In this document: piece after piece, positions 15,846 through 24,727 of the stretch
Position numbering within the stretch: position 1 is the stretch's first letter
How the letters are laid out: the number at the start of each line of letters is the position of its first letter
Source of the DNA: Meridianimarinicoccus marinus
GTDB lineage: Bacteria > Pseudomonadota > Alphaproteobacteria > Rhodobacterales > Rhodobacteraceae
Length of the DNA stretch: 64,000 bases
Assembly: GCF_040689105.1 (NCBI RefSeq)
Contig: NZ_JBFBVU010000004.1
Coordinates: 1 to 64,000 of the forward strand
Direction: 5' to 3'
Notes under the pieces: model-generated
Seen by the model: the letters and a program-made list of their open reading frames with translations, nothing else
What the model was told of the DNA's origin: nothing
Database searches by the model: none
Made by a program: the position numbers and the translations under genes

Positions 15846-16250
15846 TCAGACCTGTTCCAGTTCGACCAGACAGCCGTTGAAATCCTTGGGATGCAGGAAC
15901 AGCACCGGTTTGCCATGGGCGCCGATCTTGGGCTCTCCCGATCCCAGCACCCGCGCGCCCGAGGCTTTCAGATGATCGCGGGCGGCCAGGATGTCCTCGA
16001 CCTCATAGCACACATGGTGGATGCCGCCCGAGGGGTTCTTTTCCAGAAAGCCGTTGATCGGGCTGTCGTCGCCCAGCGGGTACAGAAGTTCGATCTTGGT
16101 GTTGGGCAGTTCGATGAACACCACGGTGACGCCGTGATCGGGCTCGTCCTGCGGCGCGCCGACCTTGGCACCCAGCGCATCGCGGTACTGGGCCGAGGCC
16201 GCCTCCAGATCCGGAACGGCAATGGCAACATGGTTCAAGCGACCGATCAT
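15846..16250 (-). CDS. mce: Methylmalonyl-CoA epimerase
   Basis: The enzyme converts (2S)- to (2R)-methylmalonyl-CoA in propionate and ethylmalonyl-CoA carbon flow. The 134-residue product has the glyoxalase/VOC fold with its paired modules. Metal-binding residues are recognisable in RLNHVAIAV (His near residue 6), GGIHHVCYEV near residue 82 and the terminal CLVELEQ. ATG at 16250 is preceded by GGAGGAT and gives the family length. The partner mutase genes are not in the window. Confidence 0.94.
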   Translation of the reverse strand: MIGRLNHVAIAVPDLEAASAQYRDALGAKVGAPQDEPDHGVTVVFIELPNTKIELLYPLGDDSPINGFLEKNPSGGIHHVCYEVEDILAARDHLKASGARVLGSGEPKIGAHGKPVLFLHPKDFNGCLVELEQV

Positions 16251-16388
16251 GGCAGTATCCTCCAATGGGTTTTGCGGCTTATCCCGTGCCGGACCGGGGC
16301 AGGCAAGACACGCGAGCGTCGCAGCCGCCTTAACCGCGCGTTCACCATGTAGGGTCTTTTCTGGGAACAGCCAGAATGGAGAAAAAGG

Positions 16389-17087
16389 ATGACACCAGCC
16401 CCTGCAAGACTGATCCCAACATCGGCCCGGCCCCTGCTGGGCCTGACCGTCATGGTCGTGGAAGACAGCCGCTTTGCATCCGAAGCCTTGCGGCAGATGT
16501 GTCTGCATGGCGGTGCCCGGATCCGGCGTGCCGATTGCATCGCGTCGGCCCGGCGGCACCTGGCGGCCTATTTCCCCTCGGTCTCGATCGTGGACATGGG
16601 GTTGCCCGATGGCGACGGGGCCGAGCTGATTGCCGAAATCCGGCAACGTTGCGGCGACCTTGCCCCGGTGATTGCCACCTCGGGCGACCCGGATCGGGAA
16701 TTGCCGGCGCGGCGCGCCGGGGCGCATGACTTCCTGCCCAAACCGATCGCAAGCCTTGGCCTGTTCGAACAGGTGATCCTGCGCCATCTTCCCGACAGCG
16801 CCCGCCCCAAGGGGCCGCGCATCCTGCGCCAGGACCTGCCGATGCCGGACCGGGCTGCGCTGCGCGACGATCTGGATCATGCGGAACGGCTGTGCCGTGG
16901 CGAACCGGATACAGAGATGCGGACATATCTGGGCGCCTTCGTGGCCGGGGTGGCCCGCTGTGCCGAGGATGAACCCTTGGCCCGTGCCGCCGACGACTTG
17001 CCCGCCACCGCGGGTTCCGGCGCGCTGCGGCAGTTGCAGGCATTGCTGAAAGATCGTTTGCGCAAGGAGACGCGCGCGCCTGTCTGA
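16389..17087 (+). CDS. Stand-alone response-regulator receiver protein
   Basis: A 232-residue protein with an N-terminal receiver domain at about residues 18-130. Acidic residues Glu25-Asp26 (VMVVEDSR), the phospho-acceptor Asp69 (SIVDMGLPDGDG), Thr97/Ser98 (IATSGD) and Lys118 (FLPKPI) are all present, so phosphorylation should be possible. The C-terminal 100 residues are helical with no recognised DNA-binding or enzymatic domain and may be an output or phosphotransfer-like bundle. No histidine kinase is adjacent. GGAG lies 7 nt before the ATG. It is divergent from mce. Confidence 0.85.
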   Translation: MTPAPARLIPTSARPLLGLTVMVVEDSRFASEALRQMCLHGGARIRRADCIASARRHLAAYFPSVSIVDMGLPDGDGAELIAEIRQRCGDLAPVIATSGDPDRELPARRAGAHDFLPKPIASLGLFEQVILRHLPDSARPKGPRILRQDLPMPDRAALRDDLDHAERLCRGEPDTEMRTYLGAFVAGVARCAEDEPLARAADDLPATAGSGALRQLQALLKDRLRKETRAPV

Positions 17088-17320
17088 CCCCCCCAAGCAG
17101 GAAACCGGCGTTCCAGTCTTGCGCGGCGGATGTCGTCAATCGCAGGGACGCCCGGCCCGCGCCCCTTGGCCAAGGGGCGCAATCGATCCCGACGGGCGGA
17201 ATTGCGCCTGCCCCCTCTGGTCCTTGCCGCCGCGCGACGGTATCGACACGGGCAGAACCCGGCTGCCATACTGCCGGATGTCCGCGGCCCGCCGCCGCCC
17301 CGGCCAGAGGAAGACCGACC

Positions 17321-18016
17321 ATGTCATTCGACCGTTCGATCAAGATCGCCCCGTCGATCCTGTCAGCTGATTTCGCCAATTTCGGCGCCGAGATTCGCGC
17401 AATCGAGGATCAGGGCTGCGACTGGGTTCATGTAGACGTCATGGATGGCCATTTCGTGCCCAATCTGACCTTTGGCCCGCCCGCCGTCAAAGCCTTCCGT
17501 CCGCATGTGAAAACGGTGATGGATGTGCACCTGATGATCGCGCCGGTCGATCCCTACATCGACGCCTATGCCGAAGCCGGGGCCGACATCCTGACCGCGC
17601 ATGTGGAAGCCGGCCCGCATATTCATCGCACCCTGCAAGCCATTCGTGGCGCCGGTATGAAGGCGGGCGTGGCCCTGAACCCCGGCACCCCGGCCGAATC
17701 CGTCGCCCATGTGCTGGACCTGACCGACCTGATCTGCGTGATGACCGTGAACCCCGGCTTCGGCGGGCAGAAGTTCATCGACATGACCGGCAAGGTCAGC
17801 CAGCTGCGTCAGATGGTCGGCGACCGCCCGATCCATATCGAGATCGACGGCGGTGTCACCACCCAGACGGCCCCGCTGGTGGCCGCCGCCGGAGCCGATG
17901 TTCTGGTGGCCGGATCCGCCGTCTTCAAGGGTGGTTCGGTCTCGGCCCCAGAGGTCTACGGCAGCAATATCGCCGCGATCCGCAACGCCGCCCGCGCCTC
18001 GGCCACCGCGGCCTGA
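17321..18016 (+). CDS. rpe: Ribulose-phosphate 3-epimerase
   Basis: The enzyme interconverts ribulose 5-phosphate and xylulose 5-phosphate in the pentose phosphate and Calvin cycles. The 231-residue (beta/alpha)8 barrel shows IAPSILSADFANFG, the metal-binding HVDVMDGHFVPNLTFG near residue 37, MTVNPGFGGQKF and EIDGGV near residue 180. GAGGAAG precedes the ATG. It heads a three-gene set with a redoxin and a phosphoglycolate-phosphatase-like gene. Confidence 0.97.
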   Translation: MSFDRSIKIAPSILSADFANFGAEIRAIEDQGCDWVHVDVMDGHFVPNLTFGPPAVKAFRPHVKTVMDVHLMIAPVDPYIDAYAEAGADILTAHVEAGPHIHRTLQAIRGAGMKAGVALNPGTPAESVAHVLDLTDLICVMTVNPGFGGQKFIDMTGKVSQLRQMVGDRPIHIEIDGGVTTQTAPLVAAAGADVLVAGSAVFKGGSVSAPEVYGSNIAAIRNAARASATAA

Positions 18017-18043
18017 TCCCCTCACTGGAACTGGAGACTCGTC

Positions 18044-18601
18044 ATGGCCACAGAAACCCCGGTTTGCGACTTTGGCTGGCCGGCCCCGGATTTTGCCCTG
18101 ACCGGCACCGATGGCCAGACCCACAAGCTTGCCGATATCGCCGGACCAAACGGGACGCTGGTGATATTCATCTGCAACCATTGCCCCTATGTTCTGGCGG
18201 TACTGGATCGCATCATCCGCGACGCGCGCGACCTGCAGGAACTGGGCGTCGGAGTTGCCGCGATCTGCGCCAATGATGCCACTTCGCACCCCGCCGACAG
18301 CTTCGAGAATATGCAGAAGATGGCGGATGAGAAGGGCTTTCCCTTCCCCTATCTGCACGACGCCGATCAGACCATCGCGCGCGCCTTCGATGCCGCCTGC
18401 ACGCCGGATTTCTTCGGCTTCAGCGCCGATCTCAAGCTGCAGTATCGCGGGCGGCTGGATGCCTCGCGCAACACCACCGGCCCCTCCGACCTGCGCCGCG
18501 ATCTGTTCGAGGCGATGAAACAGATCGCCGAAACCGGTCAGGGGCCGCGCGATCAGATCTCGTCGATGGGCTGCTCGATCAAATGGAAGTCCCAGGTGTG
18601 A
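18044..18601 (+). CDS. Thioredoxin-fold redoxin family protein
   Basis: A 185-residue cytoplasmic protein of the AhpC/TSA-redoxin superfamily. It has PAPDFALTGTDG at the N-terminus, then the active-site-like FICNHCPYVLAVLDR near residue 44. This CxxC motif sits where thioredoxins have theirs. Further Cys residues are in AAICAND, AACTPDFFGF and GCSIKW. The family is widespread but has no agreed role beyond thiol redox chemistry or peroxide handling. It begins 27 bp after rpe and overlaps the next gene in GTGA, so the three genes form one operon. Confidence 0.88.
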   Translation: MATETPVCDFGWPAPDFALTGTDGQTHKLADIAGPNGTLVIFICNHCPYVLAVLDRIIRDARDLQELGVGVAAICANDATSHPADSFENMQKMADEKGFPFPYLHDADQTIARAFDAACTPDFFGFSADLKLQYRGRLDASRNTTGPSDLRRDLFEAMKQIAETGQGPRDQISSMGCSIKWKSQV

Positions 18602-19266
18602 AAGCGGTCGTCTTCGATCTGGACGGTACCCTTGTTGACAGTGCCCCGGACCTTCATGCCGCAGCCCTTGCCATGCTGGCCGCCGACAGCCTGCCACCGA
18701 TCACCTTCGCGCAGACCCGCAGCTTCATCGGCAATGGCGTGCCAACCCTGGTGGCGCGGATCATGGCGGCCGTCGGCCTGCCCGAGGATCCCGACCGTCA
18801 CGCCGACATGGTGACGGCCTTCCTGCGGTCCTACAACGCCGCGCCGGACAATCTGACGACGCTCTACCCCGGCGCCCTGCGCACCCTGCAGCAGCTGGAA
18901 GCCCTCGGCTGCCCGATGGCGCTGTGCACCAACAAGCCCGAGGCCCCGGCGCGGGCGATTCTGGACAGTTTCGACCTGTCGCGGTTTCTGCCGGTGGTCA
19001 TCGGCGGTGATACGCTGGCGGTGAAGAAGCCCGACCCGGCCCCCTTGCGCGCCGCATTGGACGGCTTGGGCGTCGAAAGCTGCCTGTACGTCGGCGACAG
19101 CGAAGTGGATGCGGCCACGGCTCAGGCCAGTGGCCAGCCCTTTGCGCTCTATTCCGAGGGCTACCGAAAATCGCCGGTGGAGCAGATCCCGCACCAGCAT
19201 CTGTTCGACCATTTCGACGCGCTGCCCGGCATCGTCGAAACCGCGCTGCGCCTGCCGGCCGCGTGA
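18598..19266 (+). CDS. gph: Phosphoglycolate phosphatase (HAD superfamily)
   Basis: A HAD-type phosphatase predicted to dephosphorylate 2-phosphoglycolate. The motifs are FDLDGTLVDS (nucleophile Asp7 and acid Asp9 when counted from the GTG), LCTNKPEAPARAI (motif II Thr), the Lys in VKKPDPAPL and VGDSEVDAATA (motif IV). The preferred start is GTG at 18598, which overlaps the upstream TGA by four bases and gives a usual N-terminus; an in-frame ATG at 18583 would add five residues. Linkage with rpe is common in bacteria with a Calvin cycle or photorespiratory heritage. Confidence 0.92.
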   Translation: MKAVVFDLDGTLVDSAPDLHAAALAMLAADSLPPITFAQTRSFIGNGVPTLVARIMAAVGLPEDPDRHADMVTAFLRSYNAAPDNLTTLYPGALRTLQQLEALGCPMALCTNKPEAPARAILDSFDLSRFLPVVIGGDTLAVKKPDPAPLRAALDGLGVESCLYVGDSEVDAATAQASGQPFALYSEGYRKSPVEQIPHQHLFDHFDALPGIVETALRLPAA

Positions 19267-19267
19267 A

Positions 19268-19287
19268 AGGGGGCACAACCACCCCCT
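19268..19287. terminator. Inverted repeat between convergent gph and the nucleotidase gene
   Basis: AGGGGG and CCCCCT form a perfect 6-bp stem with an 8-nt CACAACCA loop, placed in the 34-bp convergent gap. It is a good candidate bidirectional terminator, though without a T-run. Confidence 0.45.
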
Positions 19288-19300
19288 CCCGCGATCCCTG

Positions 19301-21259
19301 TCACAACGAGATGCGGAACCGCGCAAAGCCGGTGTCGGCCATACCCGCTTCCTCGATGGACACACCCGGCACCTCGGCGGCATAGGCCGCGCCGTTCGGC
19401 CCGGTCTCGAAGATGACCGTCGCCCCGTCCACCGGCGCAAAGCGCCAGTTGCCATCGGCGCGCGGGCTGACGGTGCCCTTTTCGACGATATAGCGCACGA
19501 TCACGTCCCGGTTGGTGTCGGGGCCATCGAACACCACAGTGCTGTCGTTGGCACCGGGGAAATTGCCGCCACCCGAGGCCCGGTAGTTGTTGGTTGCGAC
19601 GATGAACTCCTGCGCCGGATCGATGGGCTGCCCGTCGAACATCAGGTTCACGATACGGTTGGCCTCGGGATTGATCGGGTTGCCCTTGTTGTCGAATTTA
19701 GACGGCTGTGACAGGTCGATCTGGTATTCCACGCCGTCGATCACGTCGAAGTTGTAGCTGGGAAAATCGGGGTTCAGCAGCGGGGCATCCTGCGCGCCCA
19801 CGTCGATCTGGTTGAACATCCCGGCCGAACGTTCCAGCCAGTCCTTGACGGTCGCCCCGGTGATCCGCACCGCCCGCACGGTGTTGGGATAGAGATACAG
19901 GTCGGCCACGTTCTTGATGGCAACATCGCCCGCCGCCACGTCGGTGTAATACTCAGGCCCGCCCCGGCCCCCGGCCTTGAACGGTGCCGCCGCCGACAGG
20001 ATCGGCAGGCCCTCATGCTCGGTGCCCGCCATCATCTGCGCGATGTACCAGACCTGGGCGTTCGACACGATCTGCACCGACGGATCATCGGCCACCAGCG
20101 CGAAATAGCTGTGCAGCGGCGCATCGGTCTTGCCCACGGCCCGGCGCACATAGGCCAGGGTTTCGTCATGTTCCATCTGCGCGGCGGCCAGAACCGCCGG
20201 CACATCCTCGGCCAGCGCCGTGGTGGTGCGATCCTCGTTGCGCTTGTAGATCGGCCGCGCCTCCGAGACATGGGACAACACCCGCCAGCCCGCGCCGTCA
20301 CGTTCCAGCATCAGGTCGATCAGCCCCATGTGCGAACCCCAGAACCCGCCCATGGTGGCCGGCGTTCCCATCAGCGTGCCCTTTTCGATGTCGACACCGG
20401 CAAGCTCGGCAAAGGCAGAGGACGGGAACACAAGATGGTTGTGCCCGGTCAGGATCGCATCGATCCCCTCGACCGCCGCCAGCGGCACCGAGGCGTTCTC
20501 CATCCCGTCCGAGGCGTCCGCAGCCCCGATGCCCGAATGGCTGAGCGCGATGACGATGTCGGCCCCCTCTTCGCGCATCTGCGGCACCCAGGCGCGCGCG
20601 GCCTCCAGAATGTCACGGGCCGCGACATTGCCTTCCAGGTGGCGCCGGTCCCAGGTCATCACCTGCGGCGGCACAAAGCCGATGAACCCGATCCGGATCG
20701 GATGGCTGTTGCCCGCGCCGTCGACGATCTCGCGCTCGACGATCACATAGGGCGGCAGGAAGGTCTCGTCCTCGCGCGGGCTGGCGCCCAGCGACTTCGC
20801 GATATTGGCGCAGACCACCGGGAAATTCGCCCCGGCCAGCGATTTCACCAGGAAGTCGAGCCCGTAGTTGAACTCGTGATTGCCGAGGGTCGAGGCATCG
20901 TAGCCAAGGGTGTTCATGGCGGCGATGATCGGATGGGTGTCGCCCTCCTTCATCCCGCGCTCATAGGCGATGTAGTCGCCCATCGGGTTGCCTTGCAGGA
21001 AATCGCCGTTGTCGAGCAGCAGCGCATTGGTCGCTTCGGCCCGGATGCCGTTGATCAGATCCGCCGTCCGCGACAGCCCGACCTGATCCGTCGGACGGTC
21101 CGCATAATAGTCGTAGGGAAAGACATGCACGTGCAGGTCGGTGGTTTCCATGATGCGCAGATGCGCCTGGTTGGCGGCAGCCCGGACCGAGAACGGATGC
21201 AGGGCAATCATGCCAGCCGTACCGGCCAGAAATCCGCGACGGGTGAGAGTCAGTGACAT
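19301..21259 (-). CDS. cpdB: 2',3'-cyclic-nucleotide 2'-phosphodiesterase / 3'-nucleotidase, Tat-exported
   Basis: A 652-residue periplasmic metallophosphoesterase that would degrade 2',3'-cyclic nucleotides and 3'-nucleotides to scavenge phosphate and nucleosides. A twin-arginine signal (TRRGFLAG, residues 6-13) shows export as a folded protein. The metal-binding motifs are TTDLHVH (39-45), DNGDFLQGNP (83-92), GNHEFNYG (126-133), LSHSGIG near residue 244 and GHNHLVFP near residue 277. The C-terminal half is the 5'-nucleotidase substrate domain, with TNNYRASGGGNFPG near residue 560. It is divergent from the halogenase gene. Confidence 0.93.
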   Translation of the reverse strand: MSLTLTRRGFLAGTAGMIALHPFSVRAAANQAHLRIMETTDLHVHVFPYDYYADRPTDQVGLSRTADLINGIRAEATNALLLDNGDFLQGNPMGDYIAYERGMKEGDTHPIIAAMNTLGYDASTLGNHEFNYGLDFLVKSLAGANFPVVCANIAKSLGASPREDETFLPPYVIVEREIVDGAGNSHPIRIGFIGFVPPQVMTWDRRHLEGNVAARDILEAARAWVPQMREEGADIVIALSHSGIGAADASDGMENASVPLAAVEGIDAILTGHNHLVFPSSAFAELAGVDIEKGTLMGTPATMGGFWGSHMGLIDLMLERDGAGWRVLSHVSEARPIYKRNEDRTTTALAEDVPAVLAAAQMEHDETLAYVRRAVGKTDAPLHSYFALVADDPSVQIVSNAQVWYIAQMMAGTEHEGLPILSAAAPFKAGGRGGPEYYTDVAAGDVAIKNVADLYLYPNTVRAVRITGATVKDWLERSAGMFNQIDVGAQDAPLLNPDFPSYNFDVIDGVEYQIDLSQPSKFDNKGNPINPEANRIVNLMFDGQPIDPAQEFIVATNNYRASGGGNFPGANDSTVVFDGPDTNRDVIVRYIVEKGTVSPRADGNWRFAPVDGATVIFETGPNGAAYAAEVPGVSIEEAGMADTGFARFRISL

Positions 21260-21506
21260 TGGAGGCCCCTATCGTTTGGAATGTTCCGGGGCACGGTAGC
21301 ACCCTAAGCGAGTCGTGACAGCCTTGTGTTGCCGTCGTCTTTTCAGACCCATGGGCCAGCGGGCCGCGCGCCCACACGGCAAACGGGTGGTTCCCTGCGG
21401 CGCGGTTTCGGTATCTACTCGGCATGACCGCAGCCTGGCAGCAAGGCCGAACCGATGCCCGATCTTCACCCCCCGTCCAACGCGGCGCCGTTCCGGACCC
21501 CCGCGT

Positions 21507-23054
21507 ATGGATAACGCGCCCATTCGCCGGATCCTGATCGTCGGCGGCGGCAGTTCCGGCTGGCTGACCGCACTCTATCTCAAGCGGTTCCTGAAGGCCG
21601 CACCGGTCGAGATCACGCTGCTGGAATCCGATGCCATCGGCACCATCGGAGTCGGCGAGGCCACGATCCCCTCCATGGTGCGCTATATCCGTCAGTTGCG
21701 CATCGACGAGGCGGAGTTCATGCGCCGCTGCTCGGCCAGTTACAAGCTCGGCATCCGGTTCGACAACTGGCACGATGGTGATCACAGCTATTTCCACCCG
21801 TTCGGCGTCGCCGGCGGGATGATCGACGGGGTCGATCTGTTCCACTTCTGGCTGCGCAGCCAACAGGACGGCGCGCCCGACCGGCCCTATTCCAGCTATT
21901 CGCTTCAGGCGCGGGCGTCCGATGCCCATCGGGCGCCGCGATCGATCCGCCAGGGATCCCCCATCATAGACTCCGGGGCCTATGCCTTTCACCTCGATGC
22001 CGGCAAGATGGCCGACTATCTTCAGGAGCTTTCGGTTGCCGACGGGGTGCGACACGTCATCGCCCGCGTCGCCGAGACCGAAAAGGACGCCAACGGAAAC
22101 CTTGCGGCAGTCCTGACCGAGGATGGCCAGCGCATTCCGGCGGATCTGTTCATCGATTGCACCGGATTTGCCAGCCTGCTGATCGAGAAATCCATGGGCG
22201 ATCCCTGGGTCGATCTGGGCCACCAGTTGCTGTGCGACCGGGCCGTGGTGCTGCCGCGCAAGCGCGACCGGAACATGGCTCCCTACACGATATCCGCGGC
22301 GCAACAGGCGGGCTGGATGTGGAAGATCCCCCTGATGCATCGCATGGGGTCGGGGCTGGTCTATTCCTCGCAGCACATGACCGACACAGCCGCGGCCGAT
22401 TTCCTGCTGCGCGATGCGGGGGACAGCCGTCTGGAGGGGGCCGAGCCGCGGTTCCTGCGCATGCGCGTGGGCCGCCGCAGCGATTTCTGGCGAGGCAACG
22501 TCATCGCCATCGGGCTCAGCGCGGGCTTCGTCGAACCGCTGGAATCGACCGGGCTCTATTTCGTGCACCGGGCCCTGGACCTGCTCAGAACCTTCTTTCC
22601 GGACCGCAGTTTCGGCGCTGGTTCGCGCCGTGCCTTCAACCGGCACATGCGCGAAAGTTTTGACGAAGTGCGCGACTTCATCGTGCTCCACTACTTACTG
22701 AACGGGCGCAACGATACCGATTTCTGGCGCGACGCGCGGTCGGTGCCCTTGCCCGACAGCCTGGCACAGGCGATGGACAGCTACCATGACAACGGGCTTC
22801 CGGACCTGCCCACAGAATGGGTGTTTCGCGATACCAGCTATTATTTCATCCTGTCGGGAAACGGCCGGCTTCCGCGCCGGCCGACGCGCCGGGCGGAACT
22901 GGCCGATCCAACGCGTTACCTGGATATCCTAGCGAAGATCGACGCCCAGAACGCCCGTGTTCTGGAAGATCTGCCCGGCCATCGCGCTTATCTGGACTGG
23001 CTGGAGGCACAGGGGCGACCCGTTGGTGCGGGGACAGGCCCCGCACCGGACTGA
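21507..23054 (+). CDS. Flavin-dependent tryptophan halogenase family protein
   Basis: A 515-residue FAD/FADH2-dependent halogenase-type protein. All diagnostic elements are present at positions close to those in PrnA: the dinucleotide-binding GGGSSGW (13-19), the catalytic-type Lys80 in SYKLGIRFDNW, WMWKIP (270-275, matching the WxWxIP halogenase signature) and FVEPLESTG with Glu346 and Ser347. The chemistry should be halide oxidation to HOX with transfer via the lysine. The substrate is unknown and need not be free tryptophan. The start at 21507 has a weak ribosome site but places the FAD motif as in relatives. It ends 3 bp from the convergent SapC gene. No flavin reductase is in the window. 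Confidence 0.9.
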   Translation: MDNAPIRRILIVGGGSSGWLTALYLKRFLKAAPVEITLLESDAIGTIGVGEATIPSMVRYIRQLRIDEAEFMRRCSASYKLGIRFDNWHDGDHSYFHPFGVAGGMIDGVDLFHFWLRSQQDGAPDRPYSSYSLQARASDAHRAPRSIRQGSPIIDSGAYAFHLDAGKMADYLQELSVADGVRHVIARVAETEKDANGNLAAVLTEDGQRIPADLFIDCTGFASLLIEKSMGDPWVDLGHQLLCDRAVVLPRKRDRNMAPYTISAAQQAGWMWKIPLMHRMGSGLVYSSQHMTDTAAADFLLRDAGDSRLEGAEPRFLRMRVGRRSDFWRGNVIAIGLSAGFVEPLESTGLYFVHRALDLLRTFFPDRSFGAGSRRAFNRHMRESFDEVRDFIVLHYLLNGRNDTDFWRDARSVPLPDSLAQAMDSYHDNGLPDLPTEWVFRDTSYYFILSGNGRLPRRPTRRAELADPTRYLDILAKIDAQNARVLEDLPGHRAYLDWLEAQGRPVGAGTGPAPD

Positions 23055-23057
23055 GGA

Positions 23058-23843
23058 TCATTCGACTTCGGCGTCTTCCAGGACCGGCGTTTCGCTTTCG
23101 GCGCGGGCCTGGCCTTCCGGAACAGCCCCGTCCAGACGGGCCACCAGCCGTTCGAAGTTCCGCATGCTTTGCAGGTGGATGTAGATCAATTCCAGCTCAT
23201 CCGCGGCGCAAAGCCCCTTCAGAACATCGGCTTCCAGCGCCTTCAGACGATCCCGGTTGACCGCCTGGAACCCGGTCAATTGCACGATGTCCCCCGCCGG
23301 GCCGCGGAATTGCGCCTGCATCGGCTCCAGCAGATCATACTCCAGAAGGCGTGCGCAGAACTGCTCGGTCCGCCGGAAATGCTGCTGATAGCTGCGCGAA
23401 AACTCGACCATGCCTTTCAGGTATGTGGTCCGCTCGCCGTCGGAATCGAACAGACGCTCACCCCGGCCATCGGTGTTCACGCCGGTGAATTCCTCATCCA
23501 GACACAGGGTCAGGGTTTCGCCATCGTTGCTGGAGGCAAAGACGAAAGGATACTGGCGGATGAAGGCCGGCAGATAGGGCGCCTGCCATTTGCCATCGTC
23601 GCTCACATAGAGGTTTTCCTCGGCGCGGGCGCCGCAAACGGCAGTCGGCATGACCCGCCCCTCGGTCCCGGCGAAGACAACCGCGAACTCCTGCGCGGCT
23701 GTCGAAAATTCGGTCGCCATCAGCGGCACCGCGTTGATCTTGGCGGCAAAAGAGTAATCCTCTCCCGTCTTGACCGAATGATCCTTGTGGCGGGACACCG
23801 TGATCGGGGTCGCCCTTTCGTAGATAAGCAGTTGCGTGGCCAT
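23058..23843 (-). CDS. SapC family protein
   Basis: A 261-residue soluble protein of the SapC family, named after a gene in a Campylobacter S-layer locus. Family features are NAVPLMATEFSTAAQEFAVVF near residue 37, QAPYLPAFIRQYPFVFA near residue 87, FTGVNTDGRGERLFD near residue 120 and LEPMQAQF near residue 190. The molecular function is unknown. The start at 23843 has GGAGG 7 nt upstream. It lies 71 bp downstream of the giant-protein gene cluster on the same strand, so it could be the last gene of that unit. In other alphaproteobacteria SapC genes are also seen near tryptophan-halogenase-like genes. Confidence 0.85.
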   Translation of the reverse strand: MATQLLIYERATPITVSRHKDHSVKTGEDYSFAAKINAVPLMATEFSTAAQEFAVVFAGTEGRVMPTAVCGARAEENLYVSDDGKWQAPYLPAFIRQYPFVFASSNDGETLTLCLDEEFTGVNTDGRGERLFDSDGERTTYLKGMVEFSRSYQQHFRRTEQFCARLLEYDLLEPMQAQFRGPAGDIVQLTGFQAVNRDRLKALEADVLKGLCAADELELIYIHLQSMRNFERLVARLDGAVPEGQARAESETPVLEDAEVE

Positions 23844-23914
23844 ATCTTTTCCTCCCAAAGAGCGGTTCGAACGCCAGCCTGTGACGCCTGTGTCACCCTA
23901 GCCAGCGGCTTGAA

Positions 23915-24727
23915 TCATGACAACTCCGGATCGCCTGGCGCGCGACGTTCACGGCGCCGAGCATCCGCATAAATTGTCAAGAATGGGTTGCCGTCGCGGT
24001 CCAGTCCCCACGACAGGTGCCCCACAGCGGCGGTCGCCGAAAACTCCGGCAGCGCGGGGTCCTGGCCCATGGCGGAAACCGCCCTGGCCAGCGGATCAGC
24101 GATATCGGGCAGGTGCAGGCGCGACTCGTAGAAGCTGAAGTTCAGGCTGGCGCGCAGCGTTCCCGCCTCTTCCACGGTCATCAGGGTCAATTCCTCGGGC
24201 GGGCAGCTTTTCGCGGCGATGCGCAGGATCTCGAACAGGGGCGCGGCCAGCGCAGGGGCGGTGGTTTCGGCCATCGGCCACTGGCGGTTGCGCAGCACCG
24301 CCGCCACCGGCACCCGACGATACAGCGACCGAACCACCGGGCGGCCGGGTGCGACTTTCCAGGCGATGTAGCGCAACTCGGGAAGGTGGGCGGGGGCCTG
24401 CGGGAATTCAAGATAGATCTTGCGCACCGCCGATGCGCCCGCCCCTTCCTGGCCCAGAAGCAGCATATGCGCCTCGGCGAACAGAAGGTCGATCTCGTCC
24501 TGCCCCGTGTCCGGCACTCCCAGCGCCCGCGCCGCGCCGATCAGCGCCTGTCGCAACCCCGGACGGGCCTCGTCGCGGTGAATGCCCAGAACCATGCGCG
24601 CGGACTCGCGGGCATCGGCGCGGAACTTGACCGAAGGCTCAAGGTAGTAGCCGTCGCACAGCGGCAGGATGCTGTCGCGCAGTCCTGGAATGTCGGGCAG
24701 CGCATCGCGCCGACGGTCAGGGGGCAC
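23915..24727 (-). CDS. Unrecognised soluble protein, last of the overlapping export genes
   Basis: Not assigned to a family. The 270-residue product (from GTG at 24727) has no signal peptide or membrane helix. It begins with a helical half (LRDSILPLCDGYYLEPSV, GIHRDEARPGLRQALIGAAR) and a middle with RYIAWKVAPGRPVVRSLYRR. The end is strand-like: LNFSFYESRLHLPD, then GHLSWGLDRDGNPFLTIYAD. The GTG start overlaps the end of the upstream adaptor gene by 11 bases, so translation is coupled to the export genes. A longer frame extends to 24853 but would overlap the adaptor gene deeply. It may be a chaperone, modifier or regulator specific to this locus. Confidence 0.65.
   Translation of the reverse strand: MPPDRRRDALPDIPGLRDSILPLCDGYYLEPSVKFRADARESARMVLGIHRDEARPGLRQALIGAARALGVPDTGQDEIDLLFAEAHMLLLGQEGAGASAVRKIYLEFPQAPAHLPELRYIAWKVAPGRPVVRSLYRRVPVAAVLRNRQWPMAETTAPALAAPLFEILRIAAKSCPPEELTLMTVEEAGTLRASLNFSFYESRLHLPDIADPLARAVSAMGQDPALPEFSATAAVGHLSWGLDRDGNPFLTIYADARRRERRAPGDPELS

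Noticed and set aside
16251..17096. Upstream extension of mce antisense to the response-regulator gene
   Set aside because: The family length and a GGAGGAT ribosome site fix the start at 16250; the upstream codons are only the reverse strand of the receiver gene.
21507..23054. Halogenase as part of a natural-product biosynthetic cluster
   Set aside because: No PKS, NRPS, prenyltransferase, flavin reductase or resistance gene lies nearby; the neighbours are a nucleotidase and SapC.
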